A stretch of DNA of 64,000 bases from Kluyvera cryocrescens NBRC 102467 (lineage in GTDB: Bacteria; Pseudomonadota; Gammaproteobacteria; Enterobacterales; Enterobacteriaceae): assembly GCF_001571285.1 (NCBI RefSeq), contig NZ_BCTM01000011.1, positions 1 to 64,000 on the forward strand. Reading direction: 5' to 3'. Positions 51,892-63,519 of the stretch are shown in pieces (position 1 is the stretch's first letter; each line of letters starts with the position of its first letter). The notes beneath the pieces were generated by a model that was given only the letters and a program-made list of their open reading frames with translations, was not told the DNA's origin and searched no databases. The translations under genes and the position numbers were made by a program.

Positions 51892-52896
51892 GTGAAACTG
51901 GATGAGATCGCCCGGCTTGCCGGTGTTTCCCGAACCACCGCTAGCTATGTGATTAACGGCAAAGCGAAGCAGTATCGCGTGAGCGACAAGACTGTCGAAA
52001 AAGTGATGGCCGTGGTGCGTGAGCATAACTACCATCCTAACGCGGTCGCTGCCGGCCTGCGTGCAGGACGCACGCGTTCTATTGGGTTAGTGATCCCGGA
52101 CCTGGAGAACACCAGCTATACCCGTATCGCGAACTATCTTGAACGGCAGGCGCGCCAGCGCGGCTATCAGCTGCTGATTGCCTGTTCGGAAGATCAGCCA
52201 GATAACGAAATGCGCTGCATTGAGCATCTGCTGCAGCGCCAGGTTGACGCCATTATTGTTTCCACCTCTCTGCCGCCGGAACATCCTTTCTATCAGCGCT
52301 GGGCTAACGACTCATTCCCGATTGTCGCGCTTGACCGTGCACTCGATCGTGAGCACTTCACCAGCGTCGTTGGTGCCGATCAGGACGATTCGGAGATGCT
52401 GGCCGCTGAGCTGCGTACTTTCCCGGCCGAAACGGTCCTTTATCTCGGAGCGCTTCCGGAGCTGTCGGTAAGCTATCTGCGTGAGCAGGGCTTCCGGACT
52501 GCCTGGAAAGACGATCCGCGCGAGGTTAATTTCCTCTACGCCAACAGCTACGAGCGCGAAGCGTCAGCGGTGCTGTTTGAGAAGTGGCTGGAAACGCATC
52601 CGATGCCGCAGGCGTTGTTCACCACTTCATTTGCATTGTTGCAGGGGGTTATGGACGTCACGCTGCGCCGTGAAGGTAAGCTGCCGACCGATCTTGCGAT
52701 TGCGACCTTTGGTGATAATGAGCTGCTCGATTTCCTGCAGTGCCCAGTGCTGGCGGTGGCTCAGCGTCACCGTGATGTGGCTGAACGCGTGCTGGAAATT
52801 GTCCTCGCAAGCCTTGATGAGCCTCGTAAACCGAAGCCAGGGCTAAGTCGTATTCGCCGTAATCTTTATCGTCGCGGCAGTTTGAGTCGCCGGTAA
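51892..52896 (+). CDS. cra: Catabolite repressor/activator Cra (FruR)
   Basis: A 334-residue LacI-family regulator that senses fructose 1-phosphate and fructose 1,6-bisphosphate and sets the balance of glycolysis and gluconeogenesis. The start is GTG at 51892 ([22 protein letters not shown]), with AAGGGG upstream, as in E. coli; the ATG at 51856 would add twelve unlike residues. HTH at 1-50; effector domain from about 60. Stands alone between ilvIH and the mra cluster. Confidence 0.95.
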   Translation: MKLDEIARLAGVSRTTASYVINGKAKQYRVSDKTVEKVMAVVREHNYHPNAVAAGLRAGRTRSIGLVIPDLENTSYTRIANYLERQARQRGYQLLIACSEDQPDNEMRCIEHLLQRQVDAIIVSTSLPPEHPFYQRWANDSFPIVALDRALDREHFTSVVGADQDDSEMLAAELRTFPAETVLYLGALPELSVSYLREQGFRTAWKDDPREVNFLYANSYEREASAVLFEKWLETHPMPQALFTTSFALLQGVMDVTLRREGKLPTDLAIATFGDNELLDFLQCPVLAVAQRHRDVAERVLEIVLASLDEPRKPKPGLSRIRRNLYRRGSLSRR

Positions 52897-53408
52897 TCCT
52901 TTTACGATGAGGGTGGCAATAGGCTGCCTTCATCGTGAAAACATTATTCTCGTGTGGATATTCAGATAATTCCTTATTTTTTGTTAGCCTTCTATTTAAT
53001 TCCCCTCAAAATTACCTGCCGAGCGTTTATTATTGTGAACGCAAAATAAAATTATATTATTTGTGTATTATTTTGTTACATTCTCCCGGCAGATTGCCGA
53101 AATAACAAACACTTCTTTGCTGACCTACCAGAATGGGATCTCGTCTGCATTTGAAATCCTCGCAAGGGCGCGCCACTAGGACTGTTAACGGACAGCAGAA
53201 TGTCCTAAAATGCCGCTCGCGTCGCAAACTGACACTTTATAAATTCTTTTGATGATATTTAGTTGCGTTAACGCGTTGTGAAACTGTCTGTATTTTTCTT
53301 GCGGGTATTCATGACGTTAATTTGCCTCGTCGGTTGGATAATTTTTAATCAGGGCTATTGTCGTCCGTAAATAACGGTATTTTGGACTCTGTTGGCATTC
53401 ATGCTGGC
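52897..53408. other. cra-mraZ intergenic region
   Basis: About 510 bp of AT-rich DNA with no gene that I can support. After cra a hairpin (ACGATGA 52904-52910 with TCATCGT 52930-52936) lacks a T-run. AGGAC/GTCCT pairs lie at 53178 and 53202. The mra promoter follows at 53409. Confidence 0.5.
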
Positions 53409-53438
53409 TTGACAAGCTTTTCCTCTGCTCCGTAAACT
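53409..53438 (+). promoter_or_regulatory. Pmra promoter of the dcw cluster
   Basis: TTGACA (53409-53414), an 18-bp spacer and TAAACT (53433-53438), as in the E. coli promoter that drives much of the division and cell-wall cluster. Confidence 0.85.
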
Positions 53439-53445
53439 CCTTAAA

Positions 53446-53471
53446 GTGGGAATTTGTGGGGCAAAGTGGTA
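53446..53471 (+). promoter_or_regulatory. MraZ operator (three TGGGN repeats)
   Basis: TGGGA (53447-53451), TGGGG (53457-53461) and TGGTA (53467-53471) recur every 10 bp just after the promoter. This equals the E. coli mraZ operator, through which MraZ represses its own operon. Confidence 0.8.
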
Positions 53472-53489
53472 ATTAGGGGAGAGGCTGGC

Positions 53490-53948
53490 ATGTTCCGAGG
53501 GGCAACGTTAGTCAATCTCGACAGCAAAGGGCGTTTAGCCGTCCCAGTCCGATATCGGGACACGCTGCTTGAGAATGCTACCGGTCAAATGGTTTGTACC
53601 ATTGACATCCATCACCCCTGCCTGCTGCTTTATCCTCTGCCCGAGTGGGAAATTATCGAGCAAAAGTTATCGCGTTTGTCGAGCATGAATCCCGTCGAGC
53701 GCCGCGTACAGCGATTGCTGTTGGGACATGCTAGCGAATGTCAGATGGATAACGCGGGGCGATTATTGATTGCGCCGGTTTTACGGCAACACGCCGGATT
53801 GACCAAAGAAGTGATGCTGGTCGGGCAGTTCAACAAATTTGAACTGTGGGATGAAACGGCCTGGTATCAACGGGTCAAGGAAGATATCGACGCTGAGCAA
53901 TCTGCTTCAGGGGCGCTGTCGGAGCGATTGCAGGATTTGTCCTTATAA
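53490..53948 (+). CDS. mraZ: Transcriptional regulator MraZ
   Basis: A 152-residue protein with two AbrB/MazE-like SpoVT domains ([24 protein letters not shown] and [20 protein letters not shown], each with the DxxGR motif) that assembles as a ring and binds the TGGGN repeats upstream. The ATG at 53490 gives the E. coli N-terminus and length; TTG at 53454 lies in the operator. First gene of the dcw cluster, 2 bp before rsmH. Confidence 0.95.
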   Translation: MFRGATLVNLDSKGRLAVPVRYRDTLLENATGQMVCTIDIHHPCLLLYPLPEWEIIEQKLSRLSSMNPVERRVQRLLLGHASECQMDNAGRLLIAPVLRQHAGLTKEVMLVGQFNKFELWDETAWYQRVKEDIDAEQSASGALSERLQDLSL

Positions 53949-53950
53949 AT

Positions 53951-54892
53951 ATGATGGAAAATTTTAAACATACTTCTGTACTGCTGGATGAAGCCGTTAA
54001 CGGCCTGAATATTCGTCCAGACGGTATCTATATTGATGGCACCTTTGGCCGTGGCGGTCACTCGCGTCTCATTCTCTCGCAGCTTGGCGAGCAGGGACGT
54101 CTGATCGCAATCGATCGCGATCCTGAAGCGATCGCAGTGGCCAAGACCATTGATGATCCGCGTTTTTCCATCGTCCATGGCCCTTTCTCTGCGCTGGCGG
54201 ACTACGTCGCCGAGCGCGATCTCGTCGGCAAGATCGATGGCATTCTTCTCGATCTTGGCGTCTCTTCGCCGCAGCTCGATGATGCCGAACGCGGTTTCTC
54301 ATTTATGCGTGACGGTCCGCTGGATATGCGTATGGATCCTACGCGCGGCCAATCGGCTGCCGAATGGCTGCTTACCGCGGAAGAAGCGGACATTGCCTGG
54401 GTTATTAAAACCTTCGGTGAAGAACGTTTTGGTAAACGCATTGCGCGCGCCATTGTGGAGCGCAACCGTATTGAGCCGATGACGCGAACCAAAGAGCTGG
54501 CGGAAGTGATCGCCGCTGCGATGCCGGTAAAAGACAAATTCAAACACCCCGCAACCCGTACCTTCCAGGCGGTGCGTATTTGGGTGAATAGTGAGCTGGA
54601 GGAGATAGAGCAGGCGCTAAAAAGCTCGCTTGGCGTGCTGGCCCCGGGTGGGCGGCTGTCAATCATTAGCTTCCATTCGCTGGAAGACCGCATTGTGAAA
54701 CGCTTTATGCGTGAACAAAGCCGCGGTCCTCAGGTTCCAGCGGGGATCCCGATGACTGAAGAGCAGCTCAGGAAACTGGGTGGCCGTCATTTACGAGCGC
54801 TAGGCAAGTTGATGCCGGGCGAAGAAGAAGTGGCCGAGAATCCACGTGCTCGTAGTTCAGTGCTGCGTATTGCAGAGAGGACGAACGCATGA
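53951..54892 (+). CDS. rsmH: 16S rRNA (C1402-N4)-methyltransferase
   Basis: A 313-residue AdoMet methyltransferase (MraW) for N4 of C1402 in the ribosomal P site. AdoMet motif [23 protein letters not shown] and [14 protein letters not shown] are present. It overlaps ftsL by 4 nt (ATGA). Confidence 0.96.
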   Translation: MMENFKHTSVLLDEAVNGLNIRPDGIYIDGTFGRGGHSRLILSQLGEQGRLIAIDRDPEAIAVAKTIDDPRFSIVHGPFSALADYVAERDLVGKIDGILLDLGVSSPQLDDAERGFSFMRDGPLDMRMDPTRGQSAAEWLLTAEEADIAWVIKTFGEERFGKRIARAIVERNRIEPMTRTKELAEVIAAAMPVKDKFKHPATRTFQAVRIWVNSELEEIEQALKSSLGVLAPGGRLSIISFHSLEDRIVKRFMREQSRGPQVPAGIPMTEEQLRKLGGRHLRALGKLMPGEEEVAENPRARSSVLRIAERTNA

Positions 54893-55254
54893 TCGGCAGA
54901 GTGACAGAAACCCTAAGCAAAATAACCGGGTCGTTAGGAAATGGCGAACGTCATGCCTTGCCTGGCGTTATTCGCGACGACCTTTTGCAATATGGGAAGC
55001 TGCCACTCTGTCTGTTCATTTGCATTATTGTTACGGCGGTAACGGTGGTGACGACCGCTCACCATACTCGCCTGTTAACGGCCCAACGTGAACAGTTGGT
55101 GCTGGAGCGCGATGCGTTGGACATTGAGTGGCGAAACCTGATCCTCGAAGAGAATGCTTTGGGCGATCATAGCCGCGTCGAACGTATCGCTACAGATAAG
55201 TTGCAGATGCAACATGTTGATCCGTCAAAAGAAAACATTGTTGTACAAAAATAA
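54889..55254 (+). CDS. ftsL: Cell division protein FtsL
   Basis: A 121-residue bitopic inner-membrane protein, same length as in E. coli. A short cytoplasmic tail, one membrane helix ([20 protein letters not shown]) and a periplasmic leucine-zipper coiled coil ([22 protein letters not shown]) that joins FtsB and FtsQ and activates FtsWI. Confidence 0.95.
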   Translation: MIGRVTETLSKITGSLGNGERHALPGVIRDDLLQYGKLPLCLFICIIVTAVTVVTTAHHTRLLTAQREQLVLERDALDIEWRNLILEENALGDHSRVERIATDKLQMQHVDPSKENIVVQK

Positions 55255-55269
55255 GGATTATTGCAACGC

Positions 55270-57036
55270 ATGAAACCGGCGGCAAAAACGCTTAAACCGA
55301 AACGTCAGGAAGAACAGGCCAGCTTTATAAGCTGGCGTTTTGCGTTGCTTTGCGGCTGTATTCTGATTGCACTGGGTTTCCTGCTGGGCCGCGTGGCTTG
55401 GCTACAGATTATCGCGCCAGATATGCTGGTGCGTCAGGGTGACATGCGTTCGCTGCGCGTGCAGGAAGTTTCCACGTCTCGCGGCATGATTACTGATCGC
55501 TCTGGTCGCCCGTTGGCGGTGAGCGTGCCGGTAAAAGCCATCTGGGCTGACCCGAAAGAGCTGCATGAAGCCGGCGGTGTGGTGCTGAACAATCGCTGGA
55601 AGGCGCTGGCAGATGCGCTCAATATGCCGCTCGATCAGCTGGCATCGCGCATCAACACCAACCCACGTATGCGCTTTATCTATCTGGCTCGTCAGGTTAA
55701 CCCTGATATGGCCGACTACATCAAAAAGCTCAAACTCCCGGGCATTTATCTGCGTGAAGAATCTCGCCGTTATTATCCTTCGGGCGAAGTGACCGCTCAC
55801 TTGATCGGCTTTACCAACGTCGACAGTCAGGGGATTGAAGGGGTTGAGAAAAGCTTCGATAAGTGGCTCACCGGCCAGCCGGGCGAACGTATTGTGCGTA
55901 AAGACCGCTATGGTCGCGTCATCGAAGATATTTCTTCCACCGATAGCCAGGCCGCACACAACCTTGCGTTGAGTATCGATGAACGCCTTCAGGCGCTGGT
56001 TTACCGTGAGCTGAATAACGCCGTGGCGTTTAACAAAGCGGAATCCGGCAGCGCCGTTTTGGTCGACGTGAGTACTGGCGAAGTGCTGGCGATGGCCAAC
56101 AGCCCGTCCTACAACCCGAATAACTTTACCGGCACGGCGAAAGACACCATGCGTAACCGGGCAATTACCGACGTGTTCGAGCCGGGTTCAACGGTAAAAC
56201 CAATGGTCGTGATGACCGCGCTGCAGCGCGGCGTGGTGCGTGAAAATACCGTACTGAACACCATCCCATATCGAATTAACGGTCATGAAATTAAAGACGT
56301 GGCGCGTTACAGTGAATTGACCCTGACAGGGGTTCTACAGAAGTCGAGTAACGTCGGTGTCTCCAAACTGGCGTTAGCGATGCCCTCCTCAGCGTTAGTA
56401 GATACTTACTCACGTTTTGGACTGGGAAAAGCGACCAATTTGGGGTTGGTCGGGGAACGCAGTGGCTTATATCCTCAAAAACAACGGTGGTCTGACATAG
56501 AGAGGGCCACCTTCTCTTTCGGCTACGGGCTAATGGTAACTCCGTTACAGTTGGCGCGAGTCTACGCAACGATTGGCAGCTACGGCATCTACCGTCCTCT
56601 GTCGATTACCAAAGTTGACCCGCCGGTACCCGGCGAGCGCATCTTCCCGGAATCTATCGTCCGCACTGTCGTTCATATGATGGAAAGCGTGGCCCTGCCT
56701 GGCGGCGGCGGCGTGAAGGCGGCGATTAAAGGCTACCGTATCGCGATTAAAACCGGTACGGCGAAAAAAGTCGGTCCGGACGGGCGCTATATCAATAAAT
56801 ACATTGCTTACACCGCGGGCGTTGCCCCCGCCAGCCAGCCGCGTTTCGCACTGGTGGTGGTTATCAACGATCCGCAGGCGGGTAAATACTACGGTGGCGC
56901 CGTTTCCGCGCCGGTCTTTGGTGCCATCATGGGCGGCGTACTGCGCACGATGAACATTGAACCGGATGCGCTGGCAACGGGCGATAAAAGTGAATTTGTG
57001 ACAAATCAAGGCGAGGGTTCAGGTGGCAGATCGTAA
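55270..57036 (+). CDS. ftsI: Peptidoglycan D,D-transpeptidase FtsI (PBP3)
   Basis: A 588-residue class B penicillin-binding protein, the septal transpeptidase that works with FtsW. The start at 55270 ([15 protein letters not shown]) is preferred to the upstream TTG at 55261. A single membrane helix at about 23-39, the pedestal domain, then the transpeptidase domain with S307-TVK, SSN at 359-361 and KTGT at 494-497. The loop [10 protein letters not shown] has no YRIN/YRIK insertion. A stretch of rare codons lies at about 56320-56570. It overlaps murE by 14 nt. Confidence 0.96.
   Translation: MKPAAKTLKPKRQEEQASFISWRFALLCGCILIALGFLLGRVAWLQIIAPDMLVRQGDMRSLRVQEVSTSRGMITDRSGRPLAVSVPVKAIWADPKELHEAGGVVLNNRWKALADALNMPLDQLASRINTNPRMRFIYLARQVNPDMADYIKKLKLPGIYLREESRRYYPSGEVTAHLIGFTNVDSQGIEGVEKSFDKWLTGQPGERIVRKDRYGRVIEDISSTDSQAAHNLALSIDERLQALVYRELNNAVAFNKAESGSAVLVDVSTGEVLAMANSPSYNPNNFTGTAKDTMRNRAITDVFEPGSTVKPMVVMTALQRGVVRENTVLNTIPYRINGHEIKDVARYSELTLTGVLQKSSNVGVSKLALAMPSSALVDTYSRFGLGKATNLGLVGERSGLYPQKQRWSDIERATFSFGYGLMVTPLQLARVYATIGSYGIYRPLSITKVDPPVPGERIFPESIVRTVVHMMESVALPGGGGVKAAIKGYRIAIKTGTAKKVGPDGRYINKYIAYTAGVAPASQPRFALVVVINDPQAGKYYGGAVSAPVFGAIMGGVLRTMNIEPDALATGDKSEFVTNQGEGSGGRS
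56320..56570 (+). other. Atypical-codon stretch inside ftsI; possible embedded sRNA (FtsO-like)
   Basis: About 80 ftsI codons here use rare choices seldom seen elsewhere in the gene: CTA twice, ATA, AGG, CGA, CGG, GGA twice, several TTA, TCA and GTA. As I recall the E. coli gene, long runs here are identical at the nucleotide level, including wobble positions. E. coli has an ftsI-internal small RNA, FtsO, that sponges RybB. The placement of FtsO in this exact stretch is inference. Confidence 0.35.
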
Positions 57037-58510
57037 TTTGCGCGACCTTCTTGCTCCGTGGGTGCCAAATGCGCCGGAGCGAGCACTGCGGGAGATGACG
57101 CTCGACAGCCGTGTGGCTGCATCGGGCGATCTGTTCGTGGCGGTAGTAGGTCATCAGGCGGACGGGCGTCGATATATCCCGCAGGCAATTGCGCAAGGTG
57201 TTGCCGCGATTGTTGCCGAGGCAAAAGATGAAGCGACCGACGGTGAAATTCGCGAGATGCACGGCGTGCCGGTTATTTACCTCAGCCAGTTAAATGAACG
57301 TTTATCGGCGCTGGCCGGGCGTTTTTATGATGAACCGTCCGAGAGTCTGCGCCTGATTGGCGTGACAGGAACAAACGGTAAAACCACCACGACCCAACTG
57401 ATTGCTCAGTGGTGTCAGCTGCTGGGTGAAACCAGCGCGGTGATGGGGACCGTTGGTAACGGTCTGCTCGACAAAGTGATCCCGACTGAGAACACCACCG
57501 GCTCGGCGGTTGACGTCCAGCACGTGCTCTCGGGGCTGGTCGCGCAGGGCGCAACCATGGCGGCGATGGAGGTTTCCTCCCATGGCCTGGTGCAGCATCG
57601 CGTGGCGGCACTGAAGTTTGCCGCCTCCGTGTTCACCAATCTCAGCCGCGATCATCTTGATTATCATGGTGATATGGAACATTACGAAGCGGCTAAATGG
57701 CTGCTTTACTCCACTCATCACTGTGGCCAGGCCATTGTGAATGCCGATGATGAAGTGGGCCGTCGCTGGCTCGGTCGTCTGCCGGATGCGGTGGCCGTAT
57801 CGATGGAAGACCATATCAACCCAAATTGTCACGGTCGCTGGCTGAAAGCCGTCGACGTGAAATATCACGACAGCGGCGCAACGATTCGCTTCGCATCAAC
57901 ATGGGGCGAAGGTGAGATTGAAAGCCGCCTGATGGGCGCATTTAACGTCAGCAATCTGCTGCTGGCGCTGGCTACGCTGCTGGCGCTGGACTATCCGCTG
58001 GCCGATTTGCTGAAAACCTCGGGGCGTCTGCAACCGGTTTGCGGGCGCATGGAAGTGTTCAGCGCGCCGGGTAAACCTACGGTAGTTGTCGATTATGCCC
58101 ATACCCCTGATGCGCTGGAGAAAGCGCTGCAGGCGGCGCGTCTGCACTGCGTCGGTAAACTGTGGTGCGTCTTTGGCTGCGGCGGCGATCGCGATAAAGG
58201 TAAACGCCCACTGATGGGCGCGATTGCCGAGGAGTTCTCCGACATCGTGGTGGTCACCGACGACAACCCGCGTACCGAAGAGCCTCGGGCAATCATTAAC
58301 GACATTCTGGCAGGCATGGTTGATGCCGGGCACGTGAAGGTGATGGAAGGCCGCGCTGAAGCGGTGACCAACGCCATCATGCAGGCGAAAGAGAATGATG
58401 TCGTACTGTTGGCCGGTAAAGGCCATGAAGATTATCAAATTGTAGGCAACCGCCGTCTGGATTACTCAGACCGTATTACCGCAGCGCGTCTGCTGGGAGT
58501 GGTGGCATGA
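57023..58510 (+). CDS. murE: UDP-MurNAc-Ala-Glu:meso-diaminopimelate ligase
   Basis: A 495-residue Mur ligase that adds meso-diaminopimelate to the peptidoglycan precursor. The start is GTG at 57023 ([16 protein letters not shown]), inside the end of ftsI. ATP-binding [14 protein letters not shown] and the meso-DAP specificity motif DNPR ([11 protein letters not shown]) are seen. It overlaps murF by 4 nt. Confidence 0.97.
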   Translation: MADRNLRDLLAPWVPNAPERALREMTLDSRVAASGDLFVAVVGHQADGRRYIPQAIAQGVAAIVAEAKDEATDGEIREMHGVPVIYLSQLNERLSALAGRFYDEPSESLRLIGVTGTNGKTTTTQLIAQWCQLLGETSAVMGTVGNGLLDKVIPTENTTGSAVDVQHVLSGLVAQGATMAAMEVSSHGLVQHRVAALKFAASVFTNLSRDHLDYHGDMEHYEAAKWLLYSTHHCGQAIVNADDEVGRRWLGRLPDAVAVSMEDHINPNCHGRWLKAVDVKYHDSGATIRFASTWGEGEIESRLMGAFNVSNLLLALATLLALDYPLADLLKTSGRLQPVCGRMEVFSAPGKPTVVVDYAHTPDALEKALQAARLHCVGKLWCVFGCGGDRDKGKRPLMGAIAEEFSDIVVVTDDNPRTEEPRAIINDILAGMVDAGHVKVMEGRAEAVTNAIMQAKENDVVLLAGKGHEDYQIVGNRRLDYSDRITAARLLGVVA

Positions 58511-59865
58511 TTGGCGTAACGCTTAGCCAGCTTTCCGGCGTACTGAACGGTGAGCTTCAGGGTGAAGATGTACTGATCGACGACGTTACGACCGATACCC
58601 GAAAAATTACCCCGGGCTGTCTGTTTGTGGCGCTGAAAGGCGAACGTTTTGACGCGCACGATTTTGCGCAAACGGCGAAGGATGCAGGCGCAGGCGCACT
58701 GCTGGTCAGCCGTAAGCTGGCTATCGATCTGCCGCAGCTGGTGGTGAGTGATACCCGTCTGGCATTCGGCGAACTGGCGGCGTGGGTGCGTAAGCAGGTC
58801 CCTGCTCGCGTGGTCGCGCTAACCGGTTCATCCGGCAAAACGTCGGTAAAAGAGATGACCGCCGCCATTCTGGCGCAGTGCGGTAACACACTTTATACCG
58901 CTGGCAATCTAAATAATGACATCGGCGTGCCGATGACATTACTTCGTCTGACCCCAGAACATCAGTTTGCGGTCATTGAACTCGGGGCAAACCACCAGGG
59001 CGAAATCGCCTGGACCGTGAGCCTGACGCGTCCTGAAGCGGCGCTGGTGAACAATTTAGCGGCCGCCCATCTGGAAGGATTTGGTTCGTTAGCCGGCGTG
59101 GCAAAGGCAAAAGGCGAGATTTTCTCCGGGCTGTCGGAAGGCGGTATTGCCATTCTCAATGCCGACAATAACGACTGGGCAAACTGGCAGCAGATAATTG
59201 GCGATCGCACCGTATGGTGCTTCTCGCCGACTGCCGCAGGCAGTGATTTCAGCGCCTCTGATATTCGCATTACCGCGCAGGGCACCGTATTTACGCTGCA
59301 TACGCCAAACGGCAGTGCTGAAGTGCTTCTGCCGCTACCGGGCCGCCACAATATCGCGAATGCGCTCGCAGCGACCGCGCTGGCGACGGCGGTTGGTGCC
59401 GATTTGAATGCGGTGAAAGCCGGGCTGGCGCAGCTTAAAGCGGTACCGGGGCGTCTGTTCCCGGTGCACTTATCGGAGACTCAACTGCTGCTGGACGACT
59501 CCTACAACGCTAACGTCGGTTCAATGACTGCGGCGGTGCAGGTGCTGTCCGAAATGCCGGGCTACCGCGTACTGGTGGTCGGCGATATGGCGGAACTGGG
59601 TGCTGAAAGCGAAGCCTGTCATATTCAGGTGGGTGAAGCGGCGAAAGCGGCTAGCATCGACCGGGTGTTGAGCGTGGGTCATTTAAGCCAGGCCATCAGT
59701 GACGCCAGCGGGGCAGGGGAGCACTTTACCGACAAGGCCTCGGCGATTGCTCGCCTTAACACGCTGATTAAAGAACATAAAACTATCACCATTCTGGTGA
59801 AAGGATCACGCAGTGCCGCCATGGAAGAGGTTGTACGCGCATTACAGGAGAATGGGACATGTTAG
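58507..59865 (+). CDS. murF: UDP-MurNAc-tripeptide:D-Ala-D-Ala ligase
   Basis: A 452-residue Mur ligase that attaches D-alanyl-D-alanine to complete the pentapeptide precursor. ATP loop [15 protein letters not shown], the [10 protein letters not shown] segment and [11 protein letters not shown] are typical. Same length as in E. coli. It overlaps mraY by 7 nt. Confidence 0.97.
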   Translation: MIGVTLSQLSGVLNGELQGEDVLIDDVTTDTRKITPGCLFVALKGERFDAHDFAQTAKDAGAGALLVSRKLAIDLPQLVVSDTRLAFGELAAWVRKQVPARVVALTGSSGKTSVKEMTAAILAQCGNTLYTAGNLNNDIGVPMTLLRLTPEHQFAVIELGANHQGEIAWTVSLTRPEAALVNNLAAAHLEGFGSLAGVAKAKGEIFSGLSEGGIAILNADNNDWANWQQIIGDRTVWCFSPTAAGSDFSASDIRITAQGTVFTLHTPNGSAEVLLPLPGRHNIANALAATALATAVGADLNAVKAGLAQLKAVPGRLFPVHLSETQLLLDDSYNANVGSMTAAVQVLSEMPGYRVLVVGDMAELGAESEACHIQVGEAAKAASIDRVLSVGHLSQAISDASGAGEHFTDKASAIARLNTLIKEHKTITILVKGSRSAAMEEVVRALQENGTC

Positions 59866-60941
59866 TATGGCTGGCCGAACACCTGGTCAAATATTATTCT
59901 GGCTTTAACGTCTTTTCCTATCTGACGTTTCGCGCCATCGTCAGCCTGCTGACCGCGCTGTTCATCTCATTATGGATGGGCCCGCGCATGATCGCCCGTC
60001 TGCAAAAAATGTCCTTCGGCCAGGTCGTGCGTAACGACGGTCCGGAATCCCACTTCAGCAAACGTGGCACTCCGACAATGGGGGGGATCATGATCCTCAC
60101 CGCGATTGTCGTTTCCGTGCTGCTGTGGGCTTACCCGTCTAACCCATACGTTTGGTGCGTGCTGACGGTGCTGGTGGGCTACGGCATTATCGGCTTCGTC
60201 GATGACTACCGCAAAGTGGTTCGCAAAGACACCAAAGGTCTGATTGCTCGCTGGAAATACTTCTGGATGTCGGTGATTGCTCTGGGCGTTGCCTTCGCGC
60301 TGTACCTTGCAGGGAAAGACACGCCAGCCACCGAGCTGGTGGTGCCGTTCTTCAAAGACGTGATGCCCCAACTGGGTCTGTTCTACATCCTGCTGGCCTA
60401 TTTCGTTATCGTGGGTACCGGCAACGCCGTTAACCTGACCGATGGGCTCGATGGCTTGGCGATTATGCCGACCGTATTTGTGGCTGCGGGCTTCGCGCTG
60501 GTGGCGTGGGCGAGCGGTAACATGAATTTTGCCAGCTATCTGCATATCCCTTATCTGCGACACGCCGGTGAACTGGTGATTGTCTGTACGGCTATTGTTG
60601 GCGCGGGCTTAGGTTTCCTGTGGTTTAACACCTATCCGGCGCAGGTCTTCATGGGTGATGTGGGTTCGCTGGCTCTGGGCGGTGCGCTGGGTATTATCGC
60701 TGTGCTGCTGCGCCAGGAGTTCCTGCTGGTCATCATGGGCGGCGTCTTCGTGGTTGAAACCCTGTCGGTCATTCTGCAGGTCGGTTCCTTCAAGCTGCGC
60801 GGTCAGCGTATTTTCCGCATGGCGCCGATTCATCACCACTATGAACTGAAAGGCTGGCCGGAACCGCGCGTCATCGTGCGCTTCTGGATTATTTCGCTGA
60901 TGCTGGTGCTGATTGGCCTGGCAACGCTGAAGGTACGTTAA
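59859..60941 (+). CDS. mraY: Phospho-MurNAc-pentapeptide transferase MraY
   Basis: A 360-residue membrane enzyme with ten helices that moves phospho-MurNAc-pentapeptide to undecaprenyl phosphate, giving lipid I. Key aspartates are in GFVDDYRKV and [10 protein letters not shown]; the [10 protein letters not shown] histidine motif is also present. Same length as E. coli MraY. Confidence 0.97.
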   Translation: MLVWLAEHLVKYYSGFNVFSYLTFRAIVSLLTALFISLWMGPRMIARLQKMSFGQVVRNDGPESHFSKRGTPTMGGIMILTAIVVSVLLWAYPSNPYVWCVLTVLVGYGIIGFVDDYRKVVRKDTKGLIARWKYFWMSVIALGVAFALYLAGKDTPATELVVPFFKDVMPQLGLFYILLAYFVIVGTGNAVNLTDGLDGLAIMPTVFVAAGFALVAWASGNMNFASYLHIPYLRHAGELVIVCTAIVGAGLGFLWFNTYPAQVFMGDVGSLALGGALGIIAVLLRQEFLLVIMGGVFVVETLSVILQVGSFKLRGQRIFRMAPIHHHYELKGWPEPRVIVRFWIISLMLVLIGLATLKVR

Positions 60942-60943
60942 TC

Positions 60944-62260
60944 ATGGCAGATTACCTGGGTAAAAACGTCGTCATTATTGGTCTTGGATTGACCGGGCTT
61001 TCCTGCGTGGATTTCTTCCTTGCGCAGAACGTCACGCCGCGCGTGATGGATACCCGAGCGACGCCACCCGGTCTGGATAAACTGCCGGAGACGGTAGAGC
61101 GTTACGTCGGCAGCCTGAATGAAGACTGGTTGATGGCAGCTGACCTTATCGTCGCCAGCCCGGGTATTGCGCTGGCGCATCCGGCGCTTTCCCGCGCCGC
61201 CGATGCGGGTATTGAAATCGTTGGCGATATTGAGTTGTTCTGCCGTGAAGCGCAGGCACCGATTGTGGCCATTACCGGCTCGAACGGTAAAAGTACCGTC
61301 ACCACGCTGGTAGGCGAAATGGCGAAAGCCGCGGGTGTCAACGTCGGTGTGGGCGGCAATATTGGCCTGCCAGCGCTGATGCTGTTGGATCCTTCGCGCG
61401 AGCTATACGTGCTTGAACTTTCCAGCTTCCAACTGGAAACCACCTCCAGCCTGCGTGCGGCGGCGGCCACAATCCTCAACGTCACCGAAGATCACATGGA
61501 TCGCTATCCGCTGGGTTTGCAGCAGTATCGGGCGGCGAAACTGCGCGTTTACGAGAATGCCAAAGTTTGCGTGGTGAATGCCGATGACGGCTTGACCATG
61601 CCGGTGCGTGGTGCGGATGAGCGCTGCGTCAGCTTTGGCGTTGATGTCGGCGACTATCACCTGAATCGCCAGCAGGGGGAAACCTGGTTGCGCGTGAAGG
61701 GCGAAAAAGTGCTGAATGTGAAAGAGATGCCGCTCACCGGGCAGCATAACTATAGCAACGCTCTCGCGGCGCTGGCGCTGGCGGATGCCGTTGGCCTGCC
61801 GCGCGCGACCAGTTTGAAGGCGCTGACCACTTTTACCGGGCTGGCCCACCGCTTCCAGATTGTGCTCGAGCATAACGGCGTGCGCTGGATTAACGATTCT
61901 AAAGCCACCAACGTGGGCAGCACTGAAGCGGCGTTAAATGGCCTGCACGTCGCGGGGACACTGCACCTGCTGTTGGGGGGAGACGGTAAATCGGCCGACT
62001 TCGCGCCGCTGCAGCGCTATCTGACCGGCGATAACATTCGCTTGTACTGCTTTGGCCGTGACGGCGGTGAACTGGCCGCGCTGCGTCCGGAAATTGCCAC
62101 GCAAACGGAAACCATGGAGCAGGCGATGCGTTTGCTCGCACCGTTGGTGAAAAACGGCGATATGGTTCTGCTGTCGCCAGCCTGCGCCAGCCTCGATCAG
62201 TTTAAAAGCTTTGAGCAACGCGGTGACGTCTTTGCTCGTCTGGCGAAGGAGTTAGGTTGA
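60944..62260 (+). CDS. murD: UDP-MurNAc-L-alanine:D-glutamate ligase
   Basis: A 438-residue Mur ligase adding D-glutamate. ATP-binding [24 protein letters not shown] and [16 protein letters not shown] are present. It lies 2 bp behind mraY and its TGA shares one base with the ftsW ATG. Confidence 0.97.
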   Translation: MADYLGKNVVIIGLGLTGLSCVDFFLAQNVTPRVMDTRATPPGLDKLPETVERYVGSLNEDWLMAADLIVASPGIALAHPALSRAADAGIEIVGDIELFCREAQAPIVAITGSNGKSTVTTLVGEMAKAAGVNVGVGGNIGLPALMLLDPSRELYVLELSSFQLETTSSLRAAAATILNVTEDHMDRYPLGLQQYRAAKLRVYENAKVCVVNADDGLTMPVRGADERCVSFGVDVGDYHLNRQQGETWLRVKGEKVLNVKEMPLTGQHNYSNALAALALADAVGLPRATSLKALTTFTGLAHRFQIVLEHNGVRWINDSKATNVGSTEAALNGLHVAGTLHLLLGGDGKSADFAPLQRYLTGDNIRLYCFGRDGGELAALRPEIATQTETMEQAMRLLAPLVKNGDMVLLSPACASLDQFKSFEQRGDVFARLAKELG

Positions 62261-63519
62261 TGCGTTTTTCGCTCCCGCGCCTGAGACTGCCTCAACTGAG
62301 GCTGCCGCGTTTGCCGGGCATGGGCATTTTCGCATGGCTGTTTGCTGCGCTGAAAGGCTGGGTAATGGGCTCTCGGGATAAAGATTCCGACAGCCTGATC
62401 ATGTACGACCGCATGCTGCTGTGGCTGACGTTTGGTCTGGCGGCCATTGGTTTTATCATGGTGACCTCGGCGTCAATGCCGGTCGGACAGCGCCTGGCGA
62501 ACGATCCATTCCTGTTCGCCAAGCGTGATGGGCTGTATCTGCTGCTGGCGCTTGGGTTATCGCTGATTACCCTGCGTATGCCGATGGCCTTCTGGCAGCG
62601 GCACAGCACCTTTATGTTGATTGCTTCTATCGGGATGTTGTTGGTCGTTCTGGTGGTGGGGAGCTCGGTTAACGGGGCATCGCGTTGGATTGCTTTCGGC
62701 CCTCTGCGTATCCAGCCGGCCGAACTGACCAAGCTGTCGCTGTTTTGCTATATCGCCAACTATTTGGTGCGTAAGGCCGATGAAGTGCGCAACAACCTGC
62801 GCGGCTTCTTAAAACCGATGGGCGTGATTTTCGTGCTGGCGATTTTACTGCTGGCGCAGCCGGACTTAGGTACCGTGGTCGTGCTATTCGTCACGACGCT
62901 GGCGATGCTATTCCTGGCGGGGGCAAAGCTGTGGCAGTTCATCGCCATTATCGGCATGGGGATCTCAGCGGTGGTGCTGCTGATCCTTGCCGAACCGTAT
63001 CGTATTCGCCGCGTGACCTCCTTCTGGAACCCGTGGGAAGACCCGTTCGGTAGCGGTTACCAGCTGACGCAATCGCTGATGGCGTTTGGCCGCGGTGAAA
63101 TGTGGGGGCAGGGATTAGGCAACTCGGTACAAAAACTGGAGTATCTGCCTGAAGCGCATACCGACTTCATCTTTGCCATCATCGGCGAGGAATTGGGTTA
63201 TATCGGTGTGGTACTGGCCCTTTTAATGGTATTCTTCGTCGCTTTCCGCGCCATGTCCATCGGTCGCAAAGCGCTGGAGATTAACCAACGTTTTTCTGGC
63301 TTCCTGGCTTGCGCAATCGGCGTATGGTTCAGCTTCCAGGCGTTGGTCAACGTCGGGGCCGCGGCCGGTATGTTGCCGACCAAAGGTCTGACCCTGCCGT
63401 TGATAAGCTACGGTGGCTCCAGTCTTCTGATTATGTCGACAGCCATTACGTTCTTATTACGAATTGATTATGAAACGCGTCTGGAAAAAGCGCAGGCGTT
63501 TACCCGAGGTTCTCGATGA
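62260..63519 (+). CDS. ftsW: Septal peptidoglycan polymerase FtsW
   Basis: A 419-residue SEDS-family glycosyltransferase that polymerises septal peptidoglycan with FtsI. The ATG at 62260 is used rather than the TTG just before it. The cytoplasmic N-terminus has a repeated [13 protein letters not shown] segment that makes it five residues longer than E. coli FtsW (414). The catalytic region [17 protein letters not shown] and [15 protein letters not shown] are conserved. It overlaps murG by 4 nt. Confidence 0.95.
   Translation: MRFSLPRLRLPQLRLPRLPGMGIFAWLFAALKGWVMGSRDKDSDSLIMYDRMLLWLTFGLAAIGFIMVTSASMPVGQRLANDPFLFAKRDGLYLLLALGLSLITLRMPMAFWQRHSTFMLIASIGMLLVVLVVGSSVNGASRWIAFGPLRIQPAELTKLSLFCYIANYLVRKADEVRNNLRGFLKPMGVIFVLAILLLAQPDLGTVVVLFVTTLAMLFLAGAKLWQFIAIIGMGISAVVLLILAEPYRIRRVTSFWNPWEDPFGSGYQLTQSLMAFGRGEMWGQGLGNSVQKLEYLPEAHTDFIFAIIGEELGYIGVVLALLMVFFVAFRAMSIGRKALEINQRFSGFLACAIGVWFSFQALVNVGAAAGMLPTKGLTLPLISYGGSSLLIMSTAITFLLRIDYETRLEKAQAFTRGSR

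Noticed and set aside
56260-56285. Possible YRIN/YRIK insertion in FtsI that lowers beta-lactam susceptibility
   Set aside because: The loop reads [12 protein letters not shown] once only; no duplication is present.
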